This document shows positions 1-12,489 of a DNA stretch of 64,000 nucleotides, piece by piece (within the stretch, counting starts at the first letter, position 1; each line of letters starts with the position of its first letter). The translations under genes were made by a program, and so were the position numbers. The notes beneath the pieces were generated by a model that searched no databases, had not been told where the DNA came from, and saw nothing but the letters and a program-made list of their open reading frames with translations. The stretch comes from Glandiceps talaboti (Eukaryota; Hemichordata; Enteropneusta; Spengelidae), in the NCBI RefSeq assembly GCF_964340395.1, contig NC_135563.1:14901151-14965150 (forward strand). The letters run 5' to 3'.

Positions 1-78
1 TTTTCATCTTATGTAATCATTATTTGTAGTGTACTCTATTTTTTGACCATTGTTCATAATTTTGTTGTAGTTGTTGTC

Positions 79-84
79 AATAAA
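79..84 (+). terminator. Possible poly(A) signal AATAAA
   Basis: AATAAA preceded by a GT-rich stretch. It could be the 3' end of a plus-strand gene that starts outside the window. Nothing upstream is available to support this, so it is only a candidate. Confidence 0.2.
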
Positions 85-378
85 GTTTTGCATCGTTTAC
101 TGACAAAAATAGACTGGCGTTGTTTCTTTCTAGAATGATGTATTCAGATCAATAAAAATATAGCTATAACTTTACGATAAGTATATGTATTGACAAACAC
201 ACGCACATATAACACACACACATGCAGACGCATGCATATACAGACACATGCACACAACACAACCACAGACACAGACACAGACACAGACACAATTAACACA
301 TCAATATACTGAACACACATACACCAGACACACAGCACACACTACAAACACACACCAAGTAATACATCAATACATTGA

Positions 379-544
379 ACATACATACGTACGTACGTAC
401 GTATATACATACATACATACACACATACATACACACATACATACATACATACATACATACATACATACATACATACATTACATACATTACATACATACAT
501 ACATACACACATACACACATACATACATACATACATTACATACA

Positions 545-575
<31 letters not shown>

Positions 576-594
576 CATACATACATTACATACA

Positions 595-625
<31 letters not shown>

Positions 626-661
626 CATACATACATACATACATTACATACATTACATACA

Positions 662-692
<31 letters not shown>

Positions 693-706
693 CATACATA
701 CACACA
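379..706. repeat. (TACA)n microsatellite
   Basis: Almost continuous TACA/CATA repeat, starting with ACGT repeats at about 379-402, with occasional TTACA and CACA interruptions. Long open frames on both strands here are an artefact of the 4-bp period, which produces HTYI or MYVC repeats. Confidence 0.95.
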
Positions 707-2632
707 TCAATCATAAAAGAAAATAGCACATTTAAGCACAATTAATACTCTTTATCTGTACATAGCCTGATGTATAAAGTACCATAACTATTGACATTCC
801 CAAAGTGGTACTAGAAGTATGTTAACCTTTTAGTGACTATCATTCTCTACAAGTCTGATGAATGAATGATCTCTGTGACCAGAATGACAACATGTCATCA
901 AAATTAATCTTATGATAACATGTTCAAACATATTGTAGCAATGCATAGTCTATCAGGTTTATATGATCAGTGTAAATTCCTTGTACTGGGGAACATGTAT
1001 GCATCCAAAGACCTCAAACTGAAGACCTTTGCATATACCTGGCCATTCATATGATCTGTTTCCCCACAGCTGTTGTTTACAAAGTTCAATTTATTAGCAA
1101 CTTCACATCAATCAAGTTCGGTGACATATGAATTTTGAATTCATGGGTACACATTTTCATTTCTTGTCAATGTTAGCACATCAATGCGCTTGTCTACAAT
1201 GACAATTCTACATTAAAATATTGCCATTAAACTAGGATTTGCACACCCCAGCAAATCTAGACAAGTACATGACACTGCATATTGATCACAGCATCAGAGA
1301 CCAACACCAAGAAAATCATGTAAGAATTCTTAGAAATGAGTCAAAAGTCACCAGAGATCACTGCAGATTCATGAACAAACAGCAGGAAGCCCCTACAGTA
1401 CATTTGCCATAGAGAGGTTGAGGCTATACCATATGATAATAGTCAGCATGGGATTACATTTATCTATAACAAAGTAACTGTGATGCACAATATAGTGCGA
1501 GACTCAGTGAAAACATTTAGCAGGAAATGGAAAACAAATTCTCTCATGGAGTGTTTATAGTGCCACTTTATTTCACACATGACCTTATCAATATCTGATG
1601 TTTCTCATTTTCAATATCATTATTTTTCTGTAGTCTCTACAGCATAAATTATTTACTGTTTGGTGTGACAAAACATACATACAAACACATTATGTTATCA
1701 GTGTATTTCACAAAAAATATCACAATCTGATTATCTATAGTATTCCCACGGTTTAAAAATGAAGATGTGAAGCCATAGGTGAGATCACACATCTAAATAG
1801 ACAATTCCAGTGAGACAAAATTAAATAAATACTGAAATCAACAACGAGTCACTTTACATGGGTTTATTATTCTTCAGTTTTTTCCTTATAGTAGCATACA
1901 AGTCTTGTGCCATTCACATGACAAAACTTGTATAATCTTTACAAAACATTCCTTTTATAAATGTTGGTGTTTTAGAGATTTGCAAACCTCATTTTAAATC
2001 TCTGCCTCATGGCTGAACATGTGACTGTGTCTTTTCATCAATAGAAGTGTGTACAGAGAAAAAGAACTTATCGAAATAAAGCAGACTGTTGAACACTATA
2101 GTATGGTAAAATTTAAGTAGCAATGTAGCATCATGTGTTCTTTGATGAAAACAGATGAGCTGAGACATTTACTTTGCGGTGCTAAAAATACTCTACAATC
2201 ACAGGAGACATTTATGATATGTATCAGGCTTTCATACACTCTGGTCAGTATCTAGGCTCCACAAACTTGACAATCACAAGACATTTAAGATTGCTGTGCT
2301 AGATGGTATGCTTGTCAGCATCTAGGCACCACAGTATTAGTTCCTGTTGTTCAGTGATTTTTACACATCACTGTCAACACATTTAATAAATTCCAATAGT
2401 AAAACACATTTTTTCGTTGCTAGGAGTTCCTCCTTGCCATTTTTTTCATGTATAGATCTCAATGTATGACACTTCCTGCCAATTTGTTCACAAAATTCAA
2501 TGTCAAAATCATTTTTGTTTGTTTTTGGGGGTTCGAAGCTCTGAAAAAATAGTGTAATCATGTCAGTATGTAATACTTTCTACTAAACTTGCCTGTCTAA
2601 AAACTGTCACATGAGGGAAGTAAACTCCTACT

Positions 2633-5600
2633 CTACTGTAAGCCCACCAATTTCTCAGTAGCATCAACTAGTTTCCTAGCAACACCATCATCTAGAGCCT
2701 GCTTTGCTGGGGTATCAAGTTTACATTCAGTAAAGTACTTTCCAGTAATGTCCTTCACATCTTCACTCACAGCTAAGTGAATTGCTGTCTGTGCTCCTTC
2801 TCTGGCATTCTGTAAAAAAAAAGTTGAATCAAAATGTTAACTATTTGTTAAAAACTGAAATCAACTGTTGAACACACACACACACACACTGATTACCTTG
2901 ATTTACAAAACTTATGGTTACATATACATGTAGAATGAAAATCAGAAATTTGGAACACTGGGCTTCTATAACTCTTAGTTGTCTGAGGTTGATCAAATAT
3001 CATAAAAATTATCTTCATACATGAAACTGTTGGGTTGGACATCACAACAGTTATCATGTTTTCAATCTAATCTGTCAGAATGGTAAGTATATGAAAGAAA
3101 GAAATGTAAACAGAAGCCTTAATTCAAGCAAAAAGTGTGATATCATCCTTGTAGGCATATGCTACTCATTAAATACATACCCTCCAGAAGACTAGTCCAA
3201 TTGGAGTTGTAAACATACGTACAAAAAAAGGCATGTTATCAAGAAACTGTGTGTTAACAGAGCCAGGATGACAGCAGTTTACAGTCACGCCTGCAATAAA
3301 AATAGTCATACAACTAATGAGATAATTAGAAATGAGATGATGACAGAATATTATCTCTGATTGAGAGAACATTATCACAACCATACCAACTTGAAGGTAA
3401 TTATCACTGTTGCATTCACACGTTCAGCTTCTTAAATGCCCACTTCAGATTGGGATTAAAATTAAGGTGTGAAAATATTATTTGGCAGAACTTTAGAACA
3501 TGTTGTGCCAGAACAACAGAATGATCCTATGTAATCCTTATGGCTCTCCTGTTAAGAGAACACTAATGCCAGAACCCAGGACTGAAACATAGCCCTTTAA
3601 ACAACATAAATTCTACACTGATACAACCTGACATGTACAATCAATGTTTCTTTGAAATATCAAAACTTTGCTCATCAGACATCTATCAAGTCTAATTGAC
3701 AGACTTTGTTAGTTTCACATACATGTAAATTCTACACAATACAACCACACTTGAACGTAAAGTGATTTTTTGAAATATAAGTTTTGCTCATCCCTGATCA
3801 GAGGAGTATAAGATAGTCTAACATAAGTTCTGCAAGATACAACCAGTGATGAACTTAACATGCATCAAATGAAAAATTAGTATTAGTAACAATACGTTCT
3901 TGTACCACGACCAAGGGTTCTTATTGCTTACGAGTAACATTTCGCCTGTTCACATCGACAGGCTTTTTCAAACTGTCTGTTTGCTGGCTTCAGCACAGTC
4001 GAAACATTACTTGTACTTAAAGTAATAAGAACCCTTGGTCATGGTACAAGAATGTATTATTACTATGTTTTATCGACCTGATATTTTAACAGATAAAAAG
4101 ATGCTTTAGATGAAAATATCCTGTTGATGAGACGTGTATCAAGTTCAATTCAATACTTAGATTTTCCACAACATCAATGTTGGAAATTGAGAACAAATCA
4201 AAGTCAAATTTACTAAATATCAACATCACTTCAATTACCTGTTCCGTCAAGTTTTTGTGCCATTTCCCTTGTAGCAAGAATAATTGCAAGTTTACTGTCA
4301 AAATAAGATCTTGGCATAAAGAACCACTTATCACCTCGTAGATTGTCAAAATCAATACCACCCCACTGGTGAGCTATGGATGATACATTCACGACACGAC
4401 TTGGTGCAGACTTCTTTAAAAGCTCTACAAATAAGATAAAAATTCATATCATTATCAGTCAAAGGGTATTGTCATATCACAGTCCCTGGGGATTGTGGTC
4501 ATATATCAATTACAAGCCTCTGTAAGAACAATCATGTAATGTTGTCTCTAATATTTCATACAATAGTGAGATGCTATGCTGAAATTTGTTTTAAATTAAT
4601 TTCACACAACTAGAAACACAAAATCATTACTGAGACAGTGCCTGTGAGAGCTTTCTTTCAACTAGAAACTTTAGCCTTGTTCACTTGCTGCCACTAGAGG
4701 GCATAGTAGCATATTGGGGTGGCATTTATGATATGGTTGAGTTGGCCACAAGATCCCAGTGTGATACTAGATGTGTTTGTGTATTTATCTTGAAATAAAA
4801 ATGTTTCAAGTTGGACCATGTAACTTTAAATCATCAGTCAGTAACTTCATAGGTGACTGTTACAATTTCAAACTAACATACTTACGGAACTGTGCAAAGT
4901 AAACGATTATCTTGATGTATCTGATCTATATAACTTACCAAGTAAAAGGTTGGTCAGGAGAAAAGGCCCATAAAAATTGGTTGCAAATGTTCGTTCAAGA
5001 TTATCTTCTGTCACTTTCTTAGGAAGACCTATGTGAATGTAAAAAAAAACAAAAAAAAACTTATATTGTATAGATGAGTGTTAGTCCTGTGGGAAGGCCT
5101 AAGGGAGCCTAACAAAAAAATTGTGTGGTTCCGATTACGCTCAATTTTAGAATAGGTGGGGTAGGTAGATTTTTTATTTTATTTCTTTTATATATTGTTT
5201 TTCATATGTGAGTGTCCACTTCAGGTAGTTATGTTTGCCATTGTTTTCCATATGGTCTCTGTGTTATTGGTTTCATCTCATCAGATGTACAGCCTTTACA
5301 GATTGGAAGAATAGTTTTATATTGTCTTTTGAAGTTGATGTCAGTTTCTGAATCCACTATTTCTTGTGAGACTTCACAGTTTTCACAATTTCATTATTTT
5401 TTTCTTGAATACATAAAAAAGGGTCAGCGAGAAAAACTAGGTGGGGTCAGGTAACCGTAAGCAAACAATTTTTTTTATTAGGCCTCAGATAAAGCAGGAC
5501 AATTAAAGCATTGTATTAAACATCATGAAAACTGCACTCTCTTCAAAATAAATTCAGATTCTTCTTCAAGCAGTTCTTTTCTGTTTGTAAAAGTCAAGTT

Positions 5601-7253
5601 AACATGAGGATATCAAGCTATAGGCAATCATTTTTGACATTTGTCTACTACTGGGCATTGCACTTGACAAACATTCATCATCTCAAAGAAGTAAGGAAAA
5701 AGGGCATAGAATCATCAGAATAAAAGGTACAAACAAACAAATGCAAACCAAAGAGTTAAGGACTAATGAGAGAACTGAGGTAAGAAAAAGTGGAAGGAAA
5801 TACAAAGGAATGAAGAGAGAATGGAAAATGAATCGTCAGAGCAACACTGAATCTTTTTGGTGATTATTTTTCACTGATATTGAAATATTTATGTATTATT
5901 TTCCCAAACAACAAAACCCTATTGACTCATTCTCAGTAATCAAACTAAGTAAGTGTCCAGATATCACATAGAAATTACATTACAACATAGTTTACTGGCT
6001 ACCAATCATTTTTTAAAGAGTCTGTCTCAGTTCAAAAGCCTCTTTCCCATTTTTAAACACCTCTATCACCCTGTCTCAATGTAGACTTTTCTGAAATAAG
6101 TTCATGTGTATATTAATGTGTGCATTTTGAACAATGACTTTTGACCAAAAATTGGGCATTAGCGTAGGGACAGACTACATCACTATCATTTTACCTGCAA
6201 CTCCAGCTACATTGACAAGTATATCAACCCGTGACTCCTCTGTCATAATTTCTTCTGCTAACTGTCGTACTGACTGCAAAGATGATAGGTCTGTTTTTTT
6301 GTACACAACATTTTTATTGCCAGTTTCCTTTATGATTTTATCCACAGCTTTCCTGCCATCTTCAATGGCTTGTACTGGAAGAATCAGTCTTGCGTTCCTC
6401 CTGGCTAAGTCGGTGGCAACTTCATGTCCAATACCTAGGACAGAGACAGGAAAACAAAATGACTTCAAGTTTTAAAGAATATAAAAGTATACTATATATG
6501 TAATTTGGTTTTAAAACTGAAAATTGAGTCACCTTTTCATATAGATTATTTGGAAAAATAAATACCGAGCACCTTGTCTGTAGCCTGTAGGGATTAACTT
6601 TCCAGAAGAAAAAAACATTATCAAGTGTGTTTTAAAACAACATAAGTGTTTTTATCTTAGGGAATCGGCCCAGGGAAATCAGTTCCTGGTGTTAACTGCA
6701 AACCAGGAATAGACAGAAGTATCATACTGCAAAGTCATTAGAATCTAGAAATAAAAGGTAGATACTTAAAGTAGTAACAAAACTTTAAACTATTCAAGTG
6801 TCTCCCTGTTGAGGTACTAGAACCAAAAAAAAGCAACAAAACAAAACAGCACTGTCCAGTCTAAGCATTTTGTTTAACGAAGTTTGTCATTTGTGAATAA
6901 AAGTATCCTGTTTTGAATCATATTATTTCACATGATGTTAGCATCAGTCTGTACACTATTAAAATGTTTTTTTTCTAAATGATTTACATGCAAATTTTTA
7001 TTTCAATATGACAAAAATAAATGCGGCAGATAATAATATAGTTACAAAAATAATGCTTTTCAAATACTTTTTTTTTCAATATCTTAATTTTTCATCAACA
7101 CATTTGCAATTATGTTGAGGAGTTTTAGACATTATGTAAACCATGAAGTTCAAACAAAATTATCATTTTTGGTATCTATCTTTGAAATTGGTCACTACTA
7201 GTAAATGGCTGTCTATTTATTTATTTATTCATTTTTTTAACATTTATTTATTT

Positions 7254-7288
<35 letters not shown>

Positions 7289-7641
7289 CATTCATATTTC
7301 AAAATTATTTTTACAAAAACAATTGGGAATGGGACTGATATGGAAGTTGCAGAATAAATATAAACACATTTGGGCATATTTCCCGGGTATTATAAAACAA
7401 AGTGATATGTAATATACTACTATTATTAAAATACAAAGAAATGTCATCACCCAAACCAATAGCAATGTACAGAACCTTTGAGCCTTACGTTATACGTACC
7501 TCGAGTCGCACCAGTCACAACTGCTGTCTTCCCTGACAGTTCAACTTCGCTTCTGCAGACGCCTTTCAAACGTGCAATGTGAATTTTCAAAAAAATGAAC
7601 ACTAATATTACGATAGCTATGCACACAAGATAAACCGACAT
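2633..7641 (-). CDS. Retinol dehydrogenase-like short-chain dehydrogenase (RDH11-14 / SDR7C type)
   Basis: Six exons on the minus strand: 7641-7500, 6434-6195, 5028-4939, 4424-4239, 3290-3181, 2809-2633. Splice phases match and give 314 aa, normal for the RDH11/12/13/14 family. Residues about 3-20 form a hydrophobic membrane anchor. The cofactor motif TGATRGIG is at 43-50, the catalytic YFDSK (YxxxK) at Y198/K202, with NVSS upstream at 170-173 and the family motif CCHPGSVNT after that. Known family members use NADP(H) to reduce or oxidise retinoids or other lipid carbonyls at ER or mitochondrial membranes; the substrate here is not determined. The usual NNAG motif reads NVAG (122-125). I chose the ATG at 7641 because it places the anchor at the N-terminus as in the family; an in-frame ATG at 7812 would add 57 residues. 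It is head-to-head with the LRR gene at 8043. Confidence 0.9.
3430..3612. repeat. Dispersed repeat, copy 1 (second copy near 30125)
   Basis: About 180 bp, diverged but colinear with 30125-30312. Shared blocks include ATTAAAATTAAGGTGTGAAA, TTATTTGGCAGAACTTTAGA and a final CATRGCCCTTTAA. It lies in intron 5 of the SDR gene. Family unknown; no coding capacity seen. Confidence 0.6.
3884..4085. mobile_element. Hairpin (MITE-like) element, copy 1
   Basis: The arms at 3884-3946 and about 4003-4065 are near-perfect reverse complements over roughly 60 bp: TAGTAA(C/T)AATAC(G/A)TTCTTG at the ends and the block CCAAGGGTTCTTATT inside. The loop contains TTTCGCCTGTTC and TTTGCTGGCTT. A related copy at about 47270-47433 shares the loop and the 3' flank TATGTTTTA..GACCTGAT. 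It encodes no protein and is most likely a non-autonomous DNA element or a foldback SINE. Confidence 0.7.
4691..4704 (+). promoter_or_regulatory. CTCF-like motif
   Basis: CCACTAGAGGGCAT matches the CTCF core CCASYAGRKGGCRS at 13 of 14 positions. It lies in an SDR intron. Based on sequence only; the motif is short and could be chance. Confidence 0.3.
5107..5485. mobile_element. Short DNA element with ~33-bp terminal inverted repeats
   Basis: The left end (5107-5139) starts GCCTAACAAAAAAATTGTGT and continues with GGTTCCGATTAC. The right end, reverse-complemented (5485 back to about 5448), reads GGCCTAATAAAAAAAATTGT followed by TTGCTTACGGTTACC. The right half is about 75-80% similar to 23240-23535. 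No transposase frame is present, so it is non-autonomous. It sits in intron 2 of the SDR gene. Confidence 0.6.
7218..7286. repeat. (TTTA)n microsatellite
   Basis: TTTA repeat with a few interruptions, in intron 1 of the SDR gene. Confidence 0.9.
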
Positions 7642-8042
7642 TTTGACAGTATAATTTATGATAGCAAACTGACAGACGTAAAGATTTACAGGCAAAATAA
7701 GTGATTTACTGAACACTGCTCCACACGCGTAGAAATTCTTGCAGACGAATGGTCGACTAGTGTCAGGTGATTTTTGCGACCTTTTTAACTTCGACCTCAA
7801 ATCTGGGTTCAAAGGTCACAGATGATATCGCGATTGCAATGCATTGTGAAATCATCATCCTGCACCTCACACTTCCGTGACTTTATGGTCACTGTACAGT
7901 CACAAACTACGACGACTAAGTACCTACCTAATCGTCAATCAAGACAAGATCTGCTGATAGATAACACACGCATTACGTGGGGTGCTGAGAAAATCTGAAC
8001 TCGCTCGAAAAGTCCGTAACAATAACATTCCTTGACGACGCA
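7642..8042. promoter_or_regulatory. Divergent promoter region between SDR and LRR genes
   Basis: 401 bp separate the two start codons, so both promoters and 5' UTRs must fit here. The stretch is richer in CpG than its surroundings (for example CGCGATT, ACGACGACT, TACGTGG, CTCGCTCGAAAAGTCCG) and carries an ETS-like CTTCCG. No TATA box is evident. The bidirectional use is inferred from gene layout. Confidence 0.6.
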
Positions 8043-11000
8043 ATGCGACGCCGAAAAAGTGCCTCATCACTAAAACAAATATGCATAGACCGTATTACAG
8101 GAACCATGGATATGTGGTGCGAAGACTACACCAAGAATTACCTGGGGAAGCATAATTTCCTCCACATACTTGGTCCCTTTGATGATCTCAGTAAGTAGCT
8201 GTATACAGTTACATGTACATGTAAATAAATATTAATGACAGTGTAAACTACTGTATACTAATTACTATACTAAATATACATATAATTAATAATGCAATAC
8301 ATGTGCTAGTGTGCGAAAATCAAACATGTGTTAAACACACTCCAAATATATAGTTGTGACAGTTCAAATCAAGTTAGTATATATAAGATAATATATAAAT
8401 AATTTTATCCAAATGTAATTCAATTTATTAGTATGTGTAAAATCAAGTATGTTACCCAAGTAAGTTTACATATGGTATTAAATAACTAGGGAAACCTATG
8501 AAGTTTTAGACTACCTTTAAGTTATCGGAGAGTACCATTACAAATTGATATATGTAATAATGGTGATGTTATTACATTGCATTTCCCCATAATAATCCTC
8601 GCACAAGTTTGCAATTCTTTCTCTACCTCTCCACCGAATATGTAAATCTTTGATGTCTCTAAAACACATCCATCACCTAGCAATCACATCCTACCAGGTA
8701 TCCATTTTTACAACTTATAAGTATAACCGACGATGGTTCAAACTCTTCAAATCATTCCCAATGATTAATAGCCAATCATAAAGAAATTGCAGCTGCACTT
8801 ATTATACCAGAAGATATATAGGAGCTATCATAAGTCTCTCACCAGACTAGTGACGATACATCTGCATAATTTTAAGGCACTCAAAGTGTGCTTAGAGTGA
8901 TGAAGCCTGATGGGTAGCTTTGCTTTTAGTACCAGTGGTGGCACACATGGAACTGGCTCTTATTACACAAGACCAAATAACTGTCAATGTCAAGTTACAG
9001 CATTATAGATCCTACACATGTAGGGTTTATGCTTACATTGTACTTGTAGCAAGACTAATTGTGAATGCACTCGTCACCATTCGACCAAAAAAATGTTGGA
9101 AAATTTTATTTCAAATAGATTTTTTTTCATGTTCTACTCCAGCTTCTTGTCAAGTCAAAGACATTATATCTGCACTGGTGGCAAAACGACTAATCAGTAA
9201 AATACACCTGCACTTGCTATTGCACAGTAGAGTTGAACAACTAGATTTGAGTGGTTGCAGTAAAATTATCAACGATGAAATGATAAGTACAATTGCAGTA
9301 AGATGCCAGGTAAGCATATATACCATCATCAGTGTTGAGCTACTAACCTTGAAAATAATGTTTACCATTAAACTTTCCGAAGGTGTTTGTATATGGCTGA
9401 TAGTATTCAATAGGTAATAAAATTATGAAATATAAGAAGCTAATGGGGAAAAAAATGATATTTCCATGCACGTTTGTAAATGTTGACTTGCAGTGCTGAA
9501 TCTTGACTCTCCAAGCCACTGTTGTGATGAGAGAATAGATATTAAATATGAATACTATGTGCCATAGGCCTGTTTATGGAAAGACAAAAGATTGTATAGT
9601 TTGGTCTCTTGGAGTGCTGTTCAAAAGTAGCTTTGTGACAGAAAGTAAAGACCAAGATAATTAAGTCTATGAGTTTCCTTAGAAACCTTCCATTTTCAAC
9701 TGTTTCATTGAAAGTTGATAACATTTTCAGTCAGTTCAAAGACCTGTAGTTCTGCTTACTCTGTTTTCAGTTATGTAAATTGTAGGGACACAAGTTATTT
9801 TTTGACATTGTCAAGTTGACTGCTCTGTCTACTTTTTAATGATTTGCATCCAAAACCAAAGGTGTAGCACACTCCATCATACATAATTACTTTGACTGCA
9901 AATGGGAGGCGTATTGAGTATAAGATATCACCAAATGTATTCACCAGTTTCATAACCCAAATCCAGGGTTTAAAATAAGGGTGGGTAGTCAACAAAAACA
10001 ATGTTTCCAACTACTCTGTAATTTCTTGCCAGCTAATTTATAGTATTTGTGTTTAAAACTTTGTTGTTTCAACCACTATTCATTCCATTGTTGGGCAGAT
10101 TGATGGGTCTCCCTCATAGGTATTACCACCCACAAGTATTACCACACTATTTTCCAATTTTTCTTAAAACTTTCCAAATTAGCTACATGGACATCCCTGA
10201 CATCATACATGAATTTCAAAGATGATAAAACACAAGGAGTACACCATTGAGTTTTTGAGCTATCATTATTAATTAATGCTCCTCTTCAGAATGCTTAATT
10301 CCCTAACTACAGCTGACCTCTTGGTGAGCGTATTAATTTTGGGATTATTAGGAATGTAGCTGCAAAACGGTAATTATTAGCAATGATATTCTGATATCAT
10401 TTTTGTAATGTAAATTTAGTTTCACTATAATTTTTTTTGTCTTGTTTTCCTTGACTATAGAAAATAAAGCACCTGAATCTCGCCAATTGTACTCGTGTGA
10501 CTGCAAGGGCATTTCAGCAACTTGCACCATCTCTGTCACAGGCAGTAAGTCTGAATTTCACTGGTACAAAATGCTCAAATGATGCACTGATGATTATGGT
10601 GAAGATCTGTTGTAAACTACGAGAACTCAACCTGCATGGTGTCAAAGTAGATGATGATACCATATTCTATATGTGTCAGGTGGCACAAAAAGGAGAAGGT
10701 TGCTGTAAATTGCAGTCTCTTGATATTTTCAACACTTTTGTATCTAGCAATGCAGTTATTGCTATCCTCAATCATCTCCGTGAAATCCGACATATCAATT
10801 GGATCAACATCTTTGCGGCTTTTGAAGAAGGTCTCCAACAACAGGGTCGTTTTGCAAATGAATGTAACATCGGTCTTGATGCAGACACACCTTGTCAGTT
10901 ACGGTCACTGATTGCAGATAGCTCTTTCCCAGAAGTTACTAATGTTAGTATTTACCTTGCCTGTATATGCTGCCCTCAAACCACTAGATTCATCCTAGCA

Positions 11001-11672
11001 GGGCCAAGTGGGTATGATTACACTGGGTTACAGCATATTATGGTTCTTGAGCAGCTAGAGCATCTCACCGTCAGTGGCCAACACAACACCATTGACTTTA
11101 AGAATCTCTTGAAGATTCTTTCAGAACTTGGGCATAATCTTAAGACATTAAACTTGCAGGACATTGATGGCATTGACTTGTACGCTGTGGGCTTATTTTG
11201 TCCTGAATTAGTGCAGTTCACAGTTGATGTTAGATCACTAGATTATGCTAATTTTGTGTCAGAATCTGATGTCAGGGTTAAGTGTTCAAAACAAAGTATA
11301 CAGCCGTTCAGCAAACTCAGAGAGTTAGTGGTACATACTAGAGAGCAAAACCTCTCTACCGATGCCTTGCTGTTTGTATTTGGGAATAGTCACCAGTTGG
11401 AAGTCCTTGATGTTATCCATGTGAATAGTTTCAATGATTCCGTTCTACTGGAAGCATTTAATTCCAACAAGTGTCAGAGGCTGAGGAAAGTGCGAGTGTA
11501 CAGCTGTAATGAGCTGTCTGTTGAGCCAATCACAAACCTGCTATTGAATGAAGAGAATGTCGTTGAGGAGCTCAAATTGTTGGAATGTCGAAATATAAGT
11601 CGCCGAAATAGTGATAAGATTAAGAGACTGATCAAGAATGAAAATCTAGACATTGTTTATGAGTGGAGTTAA
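8043..11672 (+). CDS. Leucine-rich-repeat protein with N-terminal BC-box-like motif (possible ubiquitin-ligase substrate receptor)
   Basis: Three exons: 8043-8190, 9143-9309, 10461-11672, phases agreeing, 508 aa. From residue about 85 on it has cysteine-containing leucine-rich repeats of the F-box/ZYG11/AMN1 kind: VEQLDLSGCSKI, IKHLNLANCTRV, LRELNLHGVKV, LQSLDIFNT, LKTLNLQDIDG, LEVLDVIHV. Residues 9-18 (SLKQICIDRI) fit the Elongin-BC box S/T-L-xxx-C-xxx-I, and the layout (BC-box, Cys/Trp-rich linker, then LRRs) resembles ZYG11 proteins. A clean Cul2 box (hydrophobic-P) is not visible. I infer a possible Cul2/Elongin receptor; LRR protein is certain, the precise family is not. Two poly(A) hexamers follow, at 11928 and 12022. 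Confidence 0.85.
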
Positions 11673-11927
11673 ATGAATCTCAGACAACCAACACTTGTTG
11701 TCTGATGATGTATGAGTAACATAGACTGTATCTACCTCATCGTGTATATCTGGAAGTTACACATGCAGTCTTTGTCTAACTTCATTATTGTGATAATGTC
11801 AAGAATACTATCTGATGAAATAGTATATATAAAAGATCCAAGTACCTTTTTTATGTAGTTATCAATATCTGCATGGACTGGACTTCAAAGAAGTAGTGTG
11901 CTGTGTTCAGTATATAATGAACTCCAG

Positions 11928-12027
11928 AATAAAGTAAATTATGTATGTTGGGGAGGGAAGGGTTATGTCTTCAATTAGATTTTTGGGAGCTTGCTCATGA
12001 AATAATTGAGTTCGGATGTACAATAAA
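11928..12027 (+). terminator. Candidate poly(A) signals of the LRR gene
   Basis: AATAAA at 11928-11933 and again at 12022-12027, 256 and 350 bp after the stop codon. Either could end the LRR transcript. Confidence 0.5.
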
Positions 12028-12367
12028 TGGCCTATTAATTAATTGTCATCTTTTTGTTGGATTTGATAATGGCACAAGCCGAGTTTATAAAAAAAAATTC
12101 TTCATTGAACGATTATAGCATGGTGATGATGCCTTTGAAGGCGTTAAAATTGTCTTCTTACACTGTTAGCCTAGTACACTGTAAGATGCAATGTTTTGCT
12201 CTGCCCTCACTGGCAATCTCCTGAAAGGTGTTGATAGATACATTTATGTGATGTCACCCCGACACATGTTACACAGACTATTAACACAGTTGATAGCATA
12301 ATAGAGATCTGCTTGACAGTTTAGTATGCATATATAAAATTATGTCATCGATTCATTTATATAGTAT

Positions 12368-12489
12368 GCCTGAATACTAGCCTGAAAGATCCAGGCGTTG
12401 TTTTCACTTATTATAATACACTCGTGGGTAACGAGTGGTTACATACATGGACCAACAACTGGATCTTTCAGACTACCTAAATACCAGGC
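12368..12489. mobile_element. Small hairpin (MITE-like) element
   Basis: About 37-bp imperfect inverted repeats: the left arm holds CTGAAAGATCCAGGCGTTG, and the right arm reverse-complemented holds CTGAAAGATCCAGTTGTTG. The outer ends are GCCTGAATACTAG and GCCTGGTATTTAG. The centre has a second small palindrome around CACTCGTGGGTAACGAGTGG. No coding capacity. Confidence 0.6.

Larger units (their letters stand above)
1..2632. other. Intergenic / 3' flank, no gene seen
   Basis: No exon is supported here. The left part holds a CA-rich tract (about 190-360) and a TACA microsatellite (379-706). A possible plus-strand polyadenylation hexamer AATAAA lies at 79-84 and could end a gene left of the window. 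The right part lies just downstream of the minus-strand SDR stop codon and probably includes its 3' UTR; a minus-strand AATAAA can be read near 1862-1867, but I cannot show that it is used. Confidence 0.5.

Noticed and set aside
248-745. Long open frames of HTYI/MYVC repeats here, at 21705-22218 and near 63334-63747
   Set aside because: They are translations of 4-bp microsatellites and are open on both strands.
5212-5454. 80-residue open frame inside the TIR element
   Set aside because: The homologous copy near 23250-23460 does not conserve the frame or its start, and no transposase motif is seen.
7642-7812. Upstream in-frame start (MNPDL) for the SDR gene
   Set aside because: It would bury the membrane anchor behind 57 residues and run into the divergent promoter; the ATG at 7641 fits the family.
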